Source of the DNA: Chungangia koreensis
GTDB taxonomy: Bacteria > Bacillota > Bacilli > Bacillales_A > Planococcaceae
Direction of reading: 5' to 3'
DNA: 64,000 nucleotides
Assembly: GCF_042651785.1 (NCBI RefSeq)
Contig: NZ_JBHSEC010000020.1
Span: 1 to 64,000 of the forward strand
The position numbers and the translations under genes were made by a program. Below the pieces are notes generated by a model. The model was not told the origin of the DNA. It did not search any database and was given only the letters and a program-made list of their open reading frames with translations. Positions within the stretch are counted from its first letter, which is position 1. The number at the start of each line of letters is the position of its first letter. Positions 16,165 to 24,518 of the stretch are shown one piece after another.

Positions 16165-18342
16165 TCATTGCATCGGCATAAATGAGACACGCCAACCTGC
16201 ATGAGTATTCCTCAACCGGAACCCTTTCACTTTTTCCTCATCAGGATTCCTGCTTCGATCCACATATAAGGTAGCATAGCCGCCAACGTCTATGTCCATT
16301 TCTTTAGGTTCATCCGATTTGAATGAGATGGATTTGAAGAGTTCCCTGAACTTGATTGGTTCTGCACCGAATTGCTCAACATCTTTCAAATATTGTTCCT
16401 TTGTCGGTAATCTTTCGTCATCCTGATAAAAGAGGGCATATTGGGTTTCGTAATCCTTTAACTCTCCAGTGTAAAAATACAAACCGACGATTTCAGAAGG
16501 TTTGGCATCTCTGAGAACTTGTTCATCCTTTGTTGCAGCAAAATTCTTGTAAAGAGCATGGACTCGCTGCATGAAATCATCATCGATCGGTATTTCATCC
16601 TCATTGTGAATCGAAGGATCTTCAAACCAATAATTTAAATGTAGATTCCATATTTCCTTCTCGGTATAAATCATAGTAAAAGATAATCGAGGCTCTCCTT
16701 GATTTTCTCCGTTCACAACTCCCCAATGAATAATTTGTGCACTTCCATTAAGCGAATCCTTCTTAAAAGTAAGTTGATCAACTCCTGACAACAAAGGTCT
16801 TCTCCGTGTCCATCTTTCCACATATTCATTTATATAGTCCTCATCTGTTATTCCACTTTCCGATTTGTCTATTAGATGATAAACCACATAAGGATCATCC
16901 ATTTTATTCGCATATTCAAGCAAGCCTAAAGCATCGATTGGATGCATTCCCTTAATCGTATCAAGATTGTATTTGCTATCTTTAAATTCGTTATAAATCT
17001 TTTCGATGTCATCCCAGAAAGCCGAATCTGATAAACTAACTGTTCGGTCCTCAAAAATGATGTCCCCTATAAATTGTGTCAATTTCCCATCTCGAGCTAA
17101 CACTAATGCCGTTTTGATATCATCGATGGTGAGATGGTCATAGCTTGCAGACTTCGTCCACCCCGATTCCTCCATCTCCGTGATGATCGGCTTCAGCAAA
17201 TAATAGGTCGGAGCTGTCACGGAAGCAGAGGATAGGTTTAGCCAAATCTCCTGATATTCTTTCTTTACGACACCATTTTCATCAAAAACTGGTGCTTGAT
17301 CGGAACCCTTCATTAACTCATAAAATAACTCAGAGAAATAGTTTTCTAAAATTGTGTATAAGTTATGATCCCGCTCCACGTTTAGCAACGCATATTGCAT
17401 TTCCTGTACCTTTTGTGCCGATTCTTCTAAAGAATAACGAAGCGATCCTGCCACCAAATAAGGCTCATCAAACATCATCTGATAATAATATTGTACATTC
17501 GGATGAATTTCACTTAACAAGTTGAAGTCCTCACTATACAACTCAGCCGACACTAAGCCGGTCACTTCATTCACCTTCACCCGAAGATTTTGTGAGGTCA
17601 TTGTATCCACCATATTCTTGAACTCCTCTGGTTCTCCTTTACTTGCAATCATAATGAGGGTCTCGTTGTATTGACCTTCAGCTTTATTCATTTCTAATGC
17701 TTCAGGATAATCAGCCAAAATGTCGTTATAGACCGTCTGTAAACTTTGGATTTTGTTCCGATATTCCGTTAGAAATTCTATGCTGCCCGACTCATCTTCT
17801 CTTAATGAAGCCTCCTTGAGTTCTTCAGCCATTTCAGATGGAAGCATGAGGGATTTAATCGTATCTTCATAATCCTCTTTCAACTTTTCAGGAGATCCGT
17901 CTCGAGTATATCGATCAACTTCGCGTTCACTTGTAATCAAGGCAATCATTTGATCCGACCATTTGACAAAGCCTAAATCACTGAACCGTTCCTCTTCCAT
18001 CTTCAACATTTCTCTTCTTTTTTCACGTTCAGCCTGGTAATCCTTTTTTAATTGCTCAATGTACTCATCTGAGATTTCCCCACTCGTTTGTGGATCCTCT
18101 TCATTTATAAGAAAAGTAGCAGCAATGATTCCTAATAGGAATACACTCGCTAAACTTACGAGCCAGACCGAGGCCTTTTGAATGTATCGATCTTTTTTAG
18201 ATTTCTGAGGTTCTATATTACTTTTTTGAATCGGTTCATCATCCAGCTTTTGTAATACTTCTTCCGGATTGAATTCAGAAGGCACACGTTCATACGATTT
18301 CTTCAATAACTGCACGCGATTTTCAAATTGGCGATCGTCCAT
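16165..18342 (-). CDS. Presumed anti-sigma factor with single membrane helix and very large ectodomain
   Basis: The 725-aa protein starts with about 55 cytosolic residues (LLKKSYERVPSEFNPEEVLQ), has one membrane helix (about 57-79), and about 640 residues outside. The gene overlaps the sigma gene by 20 nt, the usual layout for an ECF sigma and its cognate anti-sigma, so that role is inferred. No zinc anti-sigma HxxxCxxC motif is visible. The outer part shares LPSEM and ITEMEESGW with the two fusion proteins. It contains a repeated unit of about 65 residues (starting near IEKIYNEFKDSK and VHALYKNFAATK). ATG 18342 has AAGGAGG 8 nt upstream. Confidence 0.75.
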   Translation of the reverse strand: MDDRQFENRVQLLKKSYERVPSEFNPEEVLQKLDDEPIQKSNIEPQKSKKDRYIQKASVWLVSLASVFLLGIIAATFLINEEDPQTSGEISDEYIEQLKKDYQAEREKRREMLKMEEERFSDLGFVKWSDQMIALITSEREVDRYTRDGSPEKLKEDYEDTIKSLMLPSEMAEELKEASLREDESGSIEFLTEYRNKIQSLQTVYNDILADYPEALEMNKAEGQYNETLIMIASKGEPEEFKNMVDTMTSQNLRVKVNEVTGLVSAELYSEDFNLLSEIHPNVQYYYQMMFDEPYLVAGSLRYSLEESAQKVQEMQYALLNVERDHNLYTILENYFSELFYELMKGSDQAPVFDENGVVKKEYQEIWLNLSSASVTAPTYYLLKPIITEMEESGWTKSASYDHLTIDDIKTALVLARDGKLTQFIGDIIFEDRTVSLSDSAFWDDIEKIYNEFKDSKYNLDTIKGMHPIDALGLLEYANKMDDPYVVYHLIDKSESGITDEDYINEYVERWTRRRPLLSGVDQLTFKKDSLNGSAQIIHWGVVNGENQGEPRLSFTMIYTEKEIWNLHLNYWFEDPSIHNEDEIPIDDDFMQRVHALYKNFAATKDEQVLRDAKPSEIVGLYFYTGELKDYETQYALFYQDDERLPTKEQYLKDVEQFGAEPIKFRELFKSISFKSDEPKEMDIDVGGYATLYVDRSRNPDEEKVKGFRLRNTHAGWRVSFMPMQ

Positions 18343-18886
18343 GTGCGGTACCTCCTTCTGCTACTATTGCTTTTTTCAGCAATCCCTTTGCCCGTAGTAA
18401 TCTTGTTTTGACTGTCGACAAAGGAATATTTAATATGTCTGAAATCTGTTCGTACGACAAATCCTGAAAGTAGAACAAGATAATCGGGATTCGGTATTTC
18501 TCATCTAATTGCTGAACTGCTTGATGAAGTTCCCGATCTTCTTCGAATAGCAGGACTTTGTTTTCTGGAGTCATTGATTCAAAATTCTCATAAGCGTTTT
18601 TAGCCTTGTTCTGCTTATCTCGCTCATTCGTTTGTTTTCGGTAATAGTCCCGTGCCGTATTTAGTGTGACTTTATAAAGCCACGTCGTAAATCGCTCTTT
18701 TTTAAACTGGTGCAGGAAACGGTATAGCTTGATAAAGACTTCCTGTGTAACGTCTGGAATATCATCCACACGGACACCGCACTGGAATGCAAATTTTTCT
18801 ATTGTACGGTGATGAAGCACCATTAGCTCTCCGTATGCGGCTCGGTCTCCGTCCCGTGCCCTTTCGATTAATGTTTGTTCCCCCAT
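18323..18886 (-). CDS. ECF-type RNA polymerase sigma factor
   Basis: The 187-aa protein has complete ECF domains: sigma region 2 (about 8-85, with DVTQEVFIKLYR and WLYKVTLNTARDYYRK) and region 4 (about 113-172), with the helix-turn-helix LSYEQISDILNIPLSTVKTRLLRAK spanning 143-167. It should direct RNA polymerase to stress-type promoters of TGAAAC/CGT type. Such a promoter lies upstream of its own gene (18930-18958), so autoregulation is likely. The gene overlaps the following membrane protein, the presumed anti-sigma. Group assignment within ECF factors cannot be made from here. The ATG is preceded by AAGGGGGAG. Confidence 0.93.
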   Translation of the reverse strand: MGEQTLIERARDGDRAAYGELMVLHHRTIEKFAFQCGVRVDDIPDVTQEVFIKLYRFLHQFKKERFTTWLYKVTLNTARDYYRKQTNERDKQNKAKNAYENFESMTPENKVLLFEEDRELHQAVQQLDEKYRIPIILFYFQDLSYEQISDILNIPLSTVKTRLLRAKGLLKKAIVAEGGTAHGRSPI

Positions 18887-18929
18887 TGGGGTTCTCCCCC
18901 TTGCTATTTAACATTCTATTTTCAATGAT

Positions 18930-18958
18930 GAAACGATACTTTTAACGTAATTGTTTCA
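18930..18958 (-). promoter_or_regulatory. Probable autoregulated ECF promoter
   Basis: On the minus strand TGAAAC (18953-18958), a 17-nt spacer and CGTTTC (18930-18935) match the -35 AAC / -10 CGT pattern of Bacillus SigM/SigW/SigX-type promoters. It ends 43 nt upstream of the sigma ATG. Confidence 0.7.
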
Positions 18959-19028
18959 GAGCAAAACTTGATTTTCAATATGATTCGTGTAGAATAAGAC
19001 AATCTTTGAATGTAGGAGTGTTTAGTTA

Positions 19029-20354
19029 GTGAAAAATCGTGATCAGTGGCAATCCAAAATGGGGTTCGTACTGGCGGCAGCTGGTAGTGCAATCGGATTG
19101 GGCGCCATTTGGAAATTCCCTTATATGGCAGGTACAAACGGGGGAAGTGTATTCCTTCTTTTATTCATCATTTCCACATTGGGGATCGGACTGCCCATCT
19201 TATTGGCGGAATTTGTAATAGGTCGTAAAGGGCAGCGAGATGCCGTCTCAAGTATAAAAAGATTGGCCCCTGGCAAACAATGGCAAGGTATTGGCTGGTT
19301 AGGGGTAATGATTTCGTTGATTATCCTCTCTTTCTATAGCGTAGTCGGCGGCTGGATTATTTCTTATCTCGTCCGTTCTATCTCGATGTCATTCGAAGGG
19401 ACTGGCGAAGATTTCTATAACAGATTGTTTGAAACGGTGATTTCGAATCCATTTGAAGCACTAATCGGACAAGCCATTTTCCTACTCCTGACAATATGGA
19501 TTGTTTCTGGTGGAATAAAGGGCGGCATCGAGCGTGCGAATAAATGGATGATGCCTTTGCTTTTCATATTCTTTATCATCTTGGCAGTTCGATCAATTAC
19601 GTTAGATGGCGCTATAGAAGGCTTGAAATTCTTATTTGTACCTGACTGGTCATACTTGACTTGGAGTACGGCACTTTCAGCACTCGGACAGGCATTTTTC
19701 ACCTTAAGTGTAGGTTCAGCTGCGATGATGACTTATGCATCATATCTATCTGCTGAACAAAAACTCGGACAGTCTGCACTCAGTGTTTCTCTTATGAATA
19801 TTGTCATTTCGATATTGGCCGGGATTGTTATATTTCCTGCAGTCTTTTCACTTGGCTTTTCTCCGAATGAAGGACCGGGGCTTGTCTTCATCATTCTGCC
19901 GGCGGTATTTGACCAGATTGTTTTTGGTTCCTTTTTCTTAATCATCTTTTTCATCTTGTTACTTTTTGCCACACTTACTTCGTCCATGTCCATGCTTGAA
20001 ATTGCTGTGGCCATCGGTATTCGGGAGAAATACGAGAATCGAAAGAAAGCTGCTTGGCTCATAGGTCTCATTACATTTGTAATTGGAATTCCGAGTGCTC
20101 TCTCCTTCGGGATCTTATCGGATGTTTCGATTGCAGGATATTCGATCTTCGATTTCGCGGACATGATCACAAGCAAAATCGGTATGCCGATCGGAGCCTT
20201 CCTCGTGGCGATTTTTGCGGGCTACGTCTTAAAGAAACAGGACTTACAAAATGAATTAAATCCACAAGTACTCGCAACTTGGAGAATTCTTATTCGCTAT
20301 ATCGTACCAATTGCAATTGCTTTTATTTTCATTCAAGGGCTCGCATCCTTATAG
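19029..20354 (+). CDS. Sodium-dependent transporter, NSS/SNF family
   Basis: The 441-aa protein has about 11 membrane helices. The N-terminus GFVLAAAGSAIGLGAIWKFP is the hallmark of neurotransmitter:sodium symporters, containing the unwound helix 1 substrate/Na+ site. Bacterial members such as YhdH/YocR, TnaT or LeuT carry amino acids; the substrate here is not predictable. The start is GTG 19029, with TAGGAG upstream. It is divergent from the ECF sigma gene, sharing a 142-nt intergenic region. A 21-bp repeat array and a bidirectional terminator lie downstream. Confidence 0.93.
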   Translation: MKNRDQWQSKMGFVLAAAGSAIGLGAIWKFPYMAGTNGGSVFLLLFIISTLGIGLPILLAEFVIGRKGQRDAVSSIKRLAPGKQWQGIGWLGVMISLIILSFYSVVGGWIISYLVRSISMSFEGTGEDFYNRLFETVISNPFEALIGQAIFLLLTIWIVSGGIKGGIERANKWMMPLLFIFFIILAVRSITLDGAIEGLKFLFVPDWSYLTWSTALSALGQAFFTLSVGSAAMMTYASYLSAEQKLGQSALSVSLMNIVISILAGIVIFPAVFSLGFSPNEGPGLVFIILPAVFDQIVFGSFFLIIFFILLLFATLTSSMSMLEIAVAIGIREKYENRKKAAWLIGLITFVIGIPSALSFGILSDVSIAGYSIFDFADMITSKIGMPIGAFLVAIFAGYVLKKQDLQNELNPQVLATWRILIRYIVPIAIAFIFIQGLASL

Positions 20355-20379
20355 AAGATTTATCGTTAAATTTCTTTTT

Positions 20380-20478
20380 TCAGCATTAAACTCAATTGAG
20401 TCAGCATTAACCTCCGTTGAGTCAGCATTAAACTCGATTGAATCAGCATTAACCTCCGTTGAGTCAGCATTAAACTGT
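20380..20478. repeat. 21-bp tandem repeat array (TCAGCATTAA family), locus A
   Basis: TCAGCATTAA recurs at 20380, 20401, 20422, 20443 and 20464, exactly 21 bp apart. Units alternate between ...ACTCAATTGAG/ACTCGATTGAA and ...CCTCCGTTGAG versions. The array fills the gap between the NSS transporter stop and the terminator. The same core at the same period recurs at 50014-50086. Confidence 0.95.
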
Positions 20479-20487
20479 GTAAAAAGA

Positions 20488-20524
20488 AAAAAGCTTTCAT
20501 TCCACTCAAGAATGAAAGCTTTTT
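20488..20524. terminator. Bidirectional terminator between NSS transporter and yugE
   Basis: AAAGCTTTCATTC (20490-20502) pairs perfectly with GAATGAAAGCTTT (20510-20522), flanked by A- and T-runs. Confidence 0.9.
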
Positions 20525-20525
20525 C

Positions 20526-20786
20526 TTATACAATGCATTTGGCTTCGTATTTTATGGCGATTAATTTATAGGAAATTTGCACACATTTTTCAAAAGGAAT
20601 CCAAATTTCATATGAATGTTCGTAAATTTCCTGAATCCGCTTAGCTAAGTCTGTAGGATGATCCAGTTGATGCAACTCTGCCACTACATCCGCAATTTCT
20701 GTTACGTATCCTTCACGACCTACGTTGAACGGGTCCCATTCCTCTAATAGATACACCGCTTTACGGTTCATTTCGATTGTTTCCAA
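20526..20786 (-). CDS. yugE: DUF1871 family protein (YugE-like)
   Basis: The 86-aa soluble protein contains the DUF1871 pattern (LLEEWDPFNVGREGY, then ADVVAELHQLDHPTDLAKRIQEIYEHSYEIWIP in two stretches). Function is unknown. In B. subtilis yugE lies next to patB, as here, where it is divergent from patB. The start is TTG 20786 with AAAGGTGA upstream; ATG 20771 is an alternative that would shorten it by five codons. Confidence 0.85.
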   Translation of the reverse strand: METIEMNRKAVYLLEEWDPFNVGREGYVTEIADVVAELHQLDHPTDLAKRIQEIYEHSYEIWIPFEKCVQISYKLIAIKYEAKCIV

Positions 20787-20860
20787 GTCTATTCACCTTT
20801 ATTTCTACTTCATTAACAGCTATGATAACATAGATACAAAAAAAGAAAAGAGGGGATTAT

Positions 20861-22033
20861 ATGGATCGTTTCAGTAATGTTTTTGAACGAAGAAAAACTC
20901 GTTCTGTTAAATGGGATATGATGGAGATGATTTACCAAGTTGAGGACGCTTCCGAGATACTGCCAATGTGGGTTGCAGATATGGATTTTGCAGCACCCGA
21001 TGCCGTCATTGACGCATTAAAACAGAGGATCGACCATCCTATCTTCGGTTATTCCTATGTATGTGATGGCTGTAAAGAAGCCATTTCAAATTGGCTGGAC
21101 AAGCGTCACGGCTGGAAAACTGAAACGGAATGGATGCTATTCCACCACGGGGTAGTACCGGCAATCGCTTCCGTTGTAGAAACCTTTACAGAAAAAGGAG
21201 ATCGTGTACTCATTACCCCTCCAGTCTACCCACCTTTCTTTGCTGTTCCAGAACGCCAAGGAAGAGTAGTAGTCGAATCTCCGCTAATCGAACAAAATGG
21301 CCACTATAAAATAGATGTAAATGATTTTGAAGAAAAGCTGAAAGAAGGCGTGAAAATCTTTATCTTGTGCAATCCGCATAATCCGGGCGGTACAGTGTGG
21401 GAAGAAGAGCAACTCTTAGAAATTATTCGTTTATGTGCTAAGTATGATGTCCTTATACTTTCTGATGAAATCCACTCAGACTTGGTATTCCCTGAACATC
21501 GCCACGTACCAATCGCCAAGCTTGCAGGCGAAGATGCGGAACGGATTATTACATGTGTCGCTCCTACCAAAACTTTCAACCTTGCGGGAATTCAGGCAGC
21601 GACGATGATTGTGACTGATGAAGGAAAACGGTTGAAGCTGACAGAAAACGCTATGGCGCACGGTCAAATGGAACTCAACGCGTTTGCAGCAGCAGCAGTC
21701 CAGGCTGCCTATGAAAGCGGTGAGCCTTGGTTAGAGGAATTACTGTCAATCTTATCAAGTAACATGGACTATGCCATTCAGGAAATTACAAAAGCAATCC
21801 CTGAAATAACGATCCAAAAACCACAGGCAACATATCTTCTTTGGATCGATTACCGAAAAACGGGACTTTCCGAAAGTGAAGCGATGGATCGTCTATTAAC
21901 TATTGGAAAAGTTGCACTTGAACCAGGATCTAAGTACGGTAAATCCGGAGAAGGATTCCTACGAATGAATGTCGCCTGTCCCCCTGACACGCTAAAAGAA
22001 GGCGTACATAGATTCATAAAAGCATTCAAATAA
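20861..22033 (+). CDS. patB: MalY/PatB family PLP-dependent cystathionine beta-lyase
   Basis: The 390-aa fold-type I PLP enzyme acts as a C-S lyase on cystathionine or cysteine conjugates and may also transaminate. Visible are LPMWVADMDFAAPDAVIDAL at the N-terminus, CNPHNPGGTVW around the cofactor region, LSDEIHSDLV, and the PLP lysine in APTKTFNLAGIQ. The length matches B. subtilis PatB (387 aa). ATG 20861 is preceded by AGAGGGG. The gene stands alone and ends in a strong hairpin. Confidence 0.93.
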   Translation: MDRFSNVFERRKTRSVKWDMMEMIYQVEDASEILPMWVADMDFAAPDAVIDALKQRIDHPIFGYSYVCDGCKEAISNWLDKRHGWKTETEWMLFHHGVVPAIASVVETFTEKGDRVLITPPVYPPFFAVPERQGRVVVESPLIEQNGHYKIDVNDFEEKLKEGVKIFILCNPHNPGGTVWEEEQLLEIIRLCAKYDVLILSDEIHSDLVFPEHRHVPIAKLAGEDAERIITCVAPTKTFNLAGIQAATMIVTDEGKRLKLTENAMAHGQMELNAFAAAAVQAAYESGEPWLEELLSILSSNMDYAIQEITKAIPEITIQKPQATYLLWIDYRKTGLSESEAMDRLLTIGKVALEPGSKYGKSGEGFLRMNVACPPDTLKEGVHRFIKAFK

Positions 22034-22037
22034 CAGA

Positions 22038-22065
22038 AAAGAGCGACCAATTATGGTCGCTCTTT
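22038..22065. terminator. Terminator after patB (overlaps end of the convergent small gene)
   Basis: AAAGAGCGACCA (22038-22049) pairs with TGGTCGCTCTTT (22054-22065). The last codons of the convergent gene at 22051 run through the 3' arm. Confidence 0.9.
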
Positions 22066-22269
22066 CTCATTTTCCTGCTGTCTTTCCCTTAAAATACGTT
22101 CTTCCAGCTCTTTTGTTTTCATCTGTTCCTTCTGAGAGTACTTTTTCAACCATCTGAAAAACAGAACACAGAGCAAGATTATAGCTAAAAGCCAAAGGAC
22201 GGAAGGAATGTATTGGGATTTATCTTCCGGGAAGTAAAGAAACGGCATTAATAATAGTACATCTAACAC
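22051..22269 (-). CDS. Hypothetical small membrane protein
   Basis: This protein of about 72 aa has one clear membrane helix (VLWLLAIILLCVLFF), an earlier hydrophobic stretch, and a highly charged C-terminal helix (KEQMKTKELEERILRERQQENEKE), a shape common in small Bacillales membrane proteins. No family recognised. GTG 22269 is chosen because AGGAAG lies 8 nt upstream. It follows the cyclophilin lipoprotein gene by 19 nt on the same strand, so the two are probably cotranscribed. It overlaps the patB terminator. Confidence 0.65.
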   Translation of the reverse strand: MLDVLLLMPFLYFPEDKSQYIPSVLWLLAIILLCVLFFRWLKKYSQKEQMKTKELEERILRERQQENEKERP

Positions 22270-22288
22270 TCGAAGCACTTCCTATTTC

Positions 22289-23053
22289 TTATTTCTTGAT
22301 GACTTTAATGGATTCAATCACAACGTCTTCAACTGGTTTATCTTGTGCACCAGTTTCGACTGCTGCAATTTTATCGACAACGTCCATGCCATCGATTACT
22401 TGTCCAAATACTGTGTGACGGTGGTCAAGGTGAGGTGTTCCACCCATTTCTTCATATGCCTTAATAATTTCAGCCGGGAAACCTGCCTGTTCCAATTGTG
22501 AAGCAAGTCCTGGAGAAAGTTCTTTGTTTTGGACAATGAAAAATTGGCTTCCGTTTGTATTCGGGCCTGCATTGGCCATCGAAAGTGCACCACGAAGGTT
22601 GAACAAATTCATAGAGAACTCATCCTCAAAAGAATCCCCGTAAATGCTTTCCCCACCCATTCCAGTTCCTGTTGGGTCGCCGCCTTGAATCATGAAATCT
22701 TCAATAACACGGTGGAAGATGATTCCATCATAATAGCCATTTTCAGCGTGTGTTAAGAAGTTCTCAACCGTTTTAGGTGCATATTCAGGGAATAACTTAA
22801 TCTTGATCGTCCCTAATGTCGTGTTCATTTCTACTAAAGCTTCGTTTTCTGCAACTTCATTTGATAATTGTGGATACATAACCGACTCTCCTTCTGTAGT
22901 TGTAGAGCCTGACTGCTGCTCCACAGATTCTTCTTTGCTTACTTCTTCTTTACTTGCATCTTCTACACTCTTTTGATCATTCTTTTCGTTCGTACCGCAT
23001 GCTGATAAAACTAACATTAATAAGCACACTAACAAAAATAATAATTGTCTCAT
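22289..23053 (-). CDS. Lipoprotein peptidyl-prolyl cis-trans isomerase, cyclophilin type
   Basis: The 254-aa protein has a lipoprotein signal peptide (MRQLLFLLVCLLMLVLSAC; lipid-bearing Cys19), then an acidic Ser/Glu-rich linker to about residue 60, and a cyclophilin domain (about 70-252). Hallmarks are FHRVIEDFMIQGGDPTGTG, LSMANAGPNTNGSQFFI and HTVFGQVIDGMDVV. It should catalyse proline isomerisation on proteins outside the membrane. The insertion with EQAGFPAEIIKAYEEMGG between the last two motifs is common in Bacillales versions. Confidence 0.93.
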   Translation of the reverse strand: MRQLLFLLVCLLMLVLSACGTNEKNDQKSVEDASKEEVSKEESVEQQSGSTTTEGESVMYPQLSNEVAENEALVEMNTTLGTIKIKLFPEYAPKTVENFLTHAENGYYDGIIFHRVIEDFMIQGGDPTGTGMGGESIYGDSFEDEFSMNLFNLRGALSMANAGPNTNGSQFFIVQNKELSPGLASQLEQAGFPAEIIKAYEEMGGTPHLDHRHTVFGQVIDGMDVVDKIAAVETGAQDKPVEDVVIESIKVIKK

Positions 23054-23176
23054 TCATTTTCACCCAACACATAGTTTAGCACAAATCAGGGTAATAAATC
23101 AGTTGAAAAGAGTTCAACACTTCCTTCGTAAATCGAAATGTTCTATAATATTGACTATGTGTTGAAAGCAGGTGTC

Positions 23177-24415
23177 ATGATGTCAAATCAGAAACGCAAT
23201 TTCTTCATTATATTAATCGCTAACTTCCTCGTATCCGGTACGATGACTATGATCATGCCGTTCCTGTCTTTATACATTGAAACTATGGGAGAATATAGTG
23301 ACGCTTATGTCCAAAGATGGGCCGGTCTTATTTTTGGTGTTACCTTCGTATTCGCTTTTATCATGTCACCGATTTGGGGCAGGATTGCTGACCGTTTCGG
23401 GTTTAAACCGATTCTAATTATAAATGGTTTTGGCATTGCCACTTCGATCTTCTTAATGGGTGTCGCGCAATCAGTTGAAACCTTATTCCTTGTTCGCTTA
23501 TTTATGGGTATTGTGACTGGATTTATCCCTACATCTTTAGCATTCATCAGTTCCCAAACCCCGAAGGAAATAGCAGGTAAAACTTTAGGAACACTCCAGA
23601 TGGGGAGCACATCCGGAACATTGTTCGGACCTCTCATGGGCGGTTTTTTAGCGGACCATTTTGGTTTTCAGTATACTTTCCTGATTACAGCATCCGCAAT
23701 TACACTTGCTGCAATTGTCGTTTTATTAGGTGTGAAAGAGATTAAACGCCAAGCGAAAAAAGGAGAACATTCGTATCAGCGTAAGACGATCTTAACTACG
23801 ATCCTAAACCACCGGCTCATGTTGAATGTCATGATTATCACTGCTCTAATTCAAATTGGGAACTTCAGTATTCAGCCTCTTCTATCTCTTTATGTTGCAG
23901 AACTGCATGGACCGGAACAAGTTGCCTTCTGGGCAGGATTAACGTTCAGTGCGGCAGGTGTCGGAAATCTCCTGTTCGCAAGAACTTGGGGAAGGCTGGG
24001 TGATCAATGGGGATATGAAAAAATTCTTAGTCTCCTCCTGCTTCTGTCTTTCCTATTTATCGTCCCTCAGGCCTTTGTGACGGAACTTTGGCATCTTGTC
24101 GTATTACGGTTATTCTTTGGTATCGCGGTTGGAGGCATGATTCCGACTACTACGGCACTTGTACGACAGGAAGCACCTGTCAATATACAAGGGGAAGTAC
24201 TTGGCTATAATACAAGCTTCCGATTCTTAGGTAATATTATTGGTCCTATGTTTGGAGGTATTGTCAGCGGCTATATCGGAATTTCATCCGTTTTCTTTGT
24301 TACTGCATCCATTTTCCTTTTGTCATTCCTCTTCTTGAACTGGACAAGGAAACAACCAATACAAGACTTCGACGATATGCTGGAAGATAATTACGAGAAG
24401 TTTGAACGTGTATAG
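23177..24415 (+). CDS. MFS multidrug efflux transporter (MdtG/YttB-like)
   Basis: The protein of about 412 aa has 12 predicted helices and the major facilitator motif A (GRIADRFGFKP) in loop 2-3, with a copy in the second half (GRLGDQWGYEK). MGSTSGTLFGPLMGGFLAD is the drug-proton antiporter motif C. These point to a DHA1-type proton-driven drug exporter; the substrate is unknown. ATG 23177 (or 23180) is used because GCAGGTG precedes it; the ORF opens 13 codons upstream without a ribosome site. A TATAAT at 23144 may be its -10. Confidence 0.88.
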   Translation: MMSNQKRNFFIILIANFLVSGTMTMIMPFLSLYIETMGEYSDAYVQRWAGLIFGVTFVFAFIMSPIWGRIADRFGFKPILIINGFGIATSIFLMGVAQSVETLFLVRLFMGIVTGFIPTSLAFISSQTPKEIAGKTLGTLQMGSTSGTLFGPLMGGFLADHFGFQYTFLITASAITLAAIVVLLGVKEIKRQAKKGEHSYQRKTILTTILNHRLMLNVMIITALIQIGNFSIQPLLSLYVAELHGPEQVAFWAGLTFSAAGVGNLLFARTWGRLGDQWGYEKILSLLLLLSFLFIVPQAFVTELWHLVVLRLFFGIAVGGMIPTTTALVRQEAPVNIQGEVLGYNTSFRFLGNIIGPMFGGIVSGYIGISSVFFVTASIFLLSFLFLNWTRKQPIQDFDDMLEDNYEKFERV

Positions 24416-24446
24416 CAACCCTTATATTAATTGAATACCTTTGAAT

Positions 24447-24490
24447 AATGGCACACTTTCCCATTGGAATGTGTGCTATTCTTTTTATTG
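24447..24490 (+). terminator. Terminator after the MFS gene
   Basis: A stem of about 15 bp (AATGGCACACTTTCC with GGAATGTGTGCTATT, one mismatch and one G-T pair, CATT loop) is followed by CTTTTTATT. The PBP gene starts 29 nt later. Confidence 0.85.
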
Positions 24491-24518
24491 ATACATATGA
24501 AAGTGGGATGGTTCTTAA

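Noticed and set aside
20380..20478. Possible CRISPR array from regular repeats (also 39311-39446 and 49843-50094)
   Set aside because: The non-conserved part of each unit is only about 8-12 bp, far shorter than CRISPR spacers; cores are 9-13 bp and no cas genes are near.
20311..20571. Plus-strand ORF with heptads SALNSIE/SALTSVE
   Set aside because: It has no ribosome site, starts inside the NSS transporter gene, runs across the terminator, and exists because 21 bp is a multiple of three.
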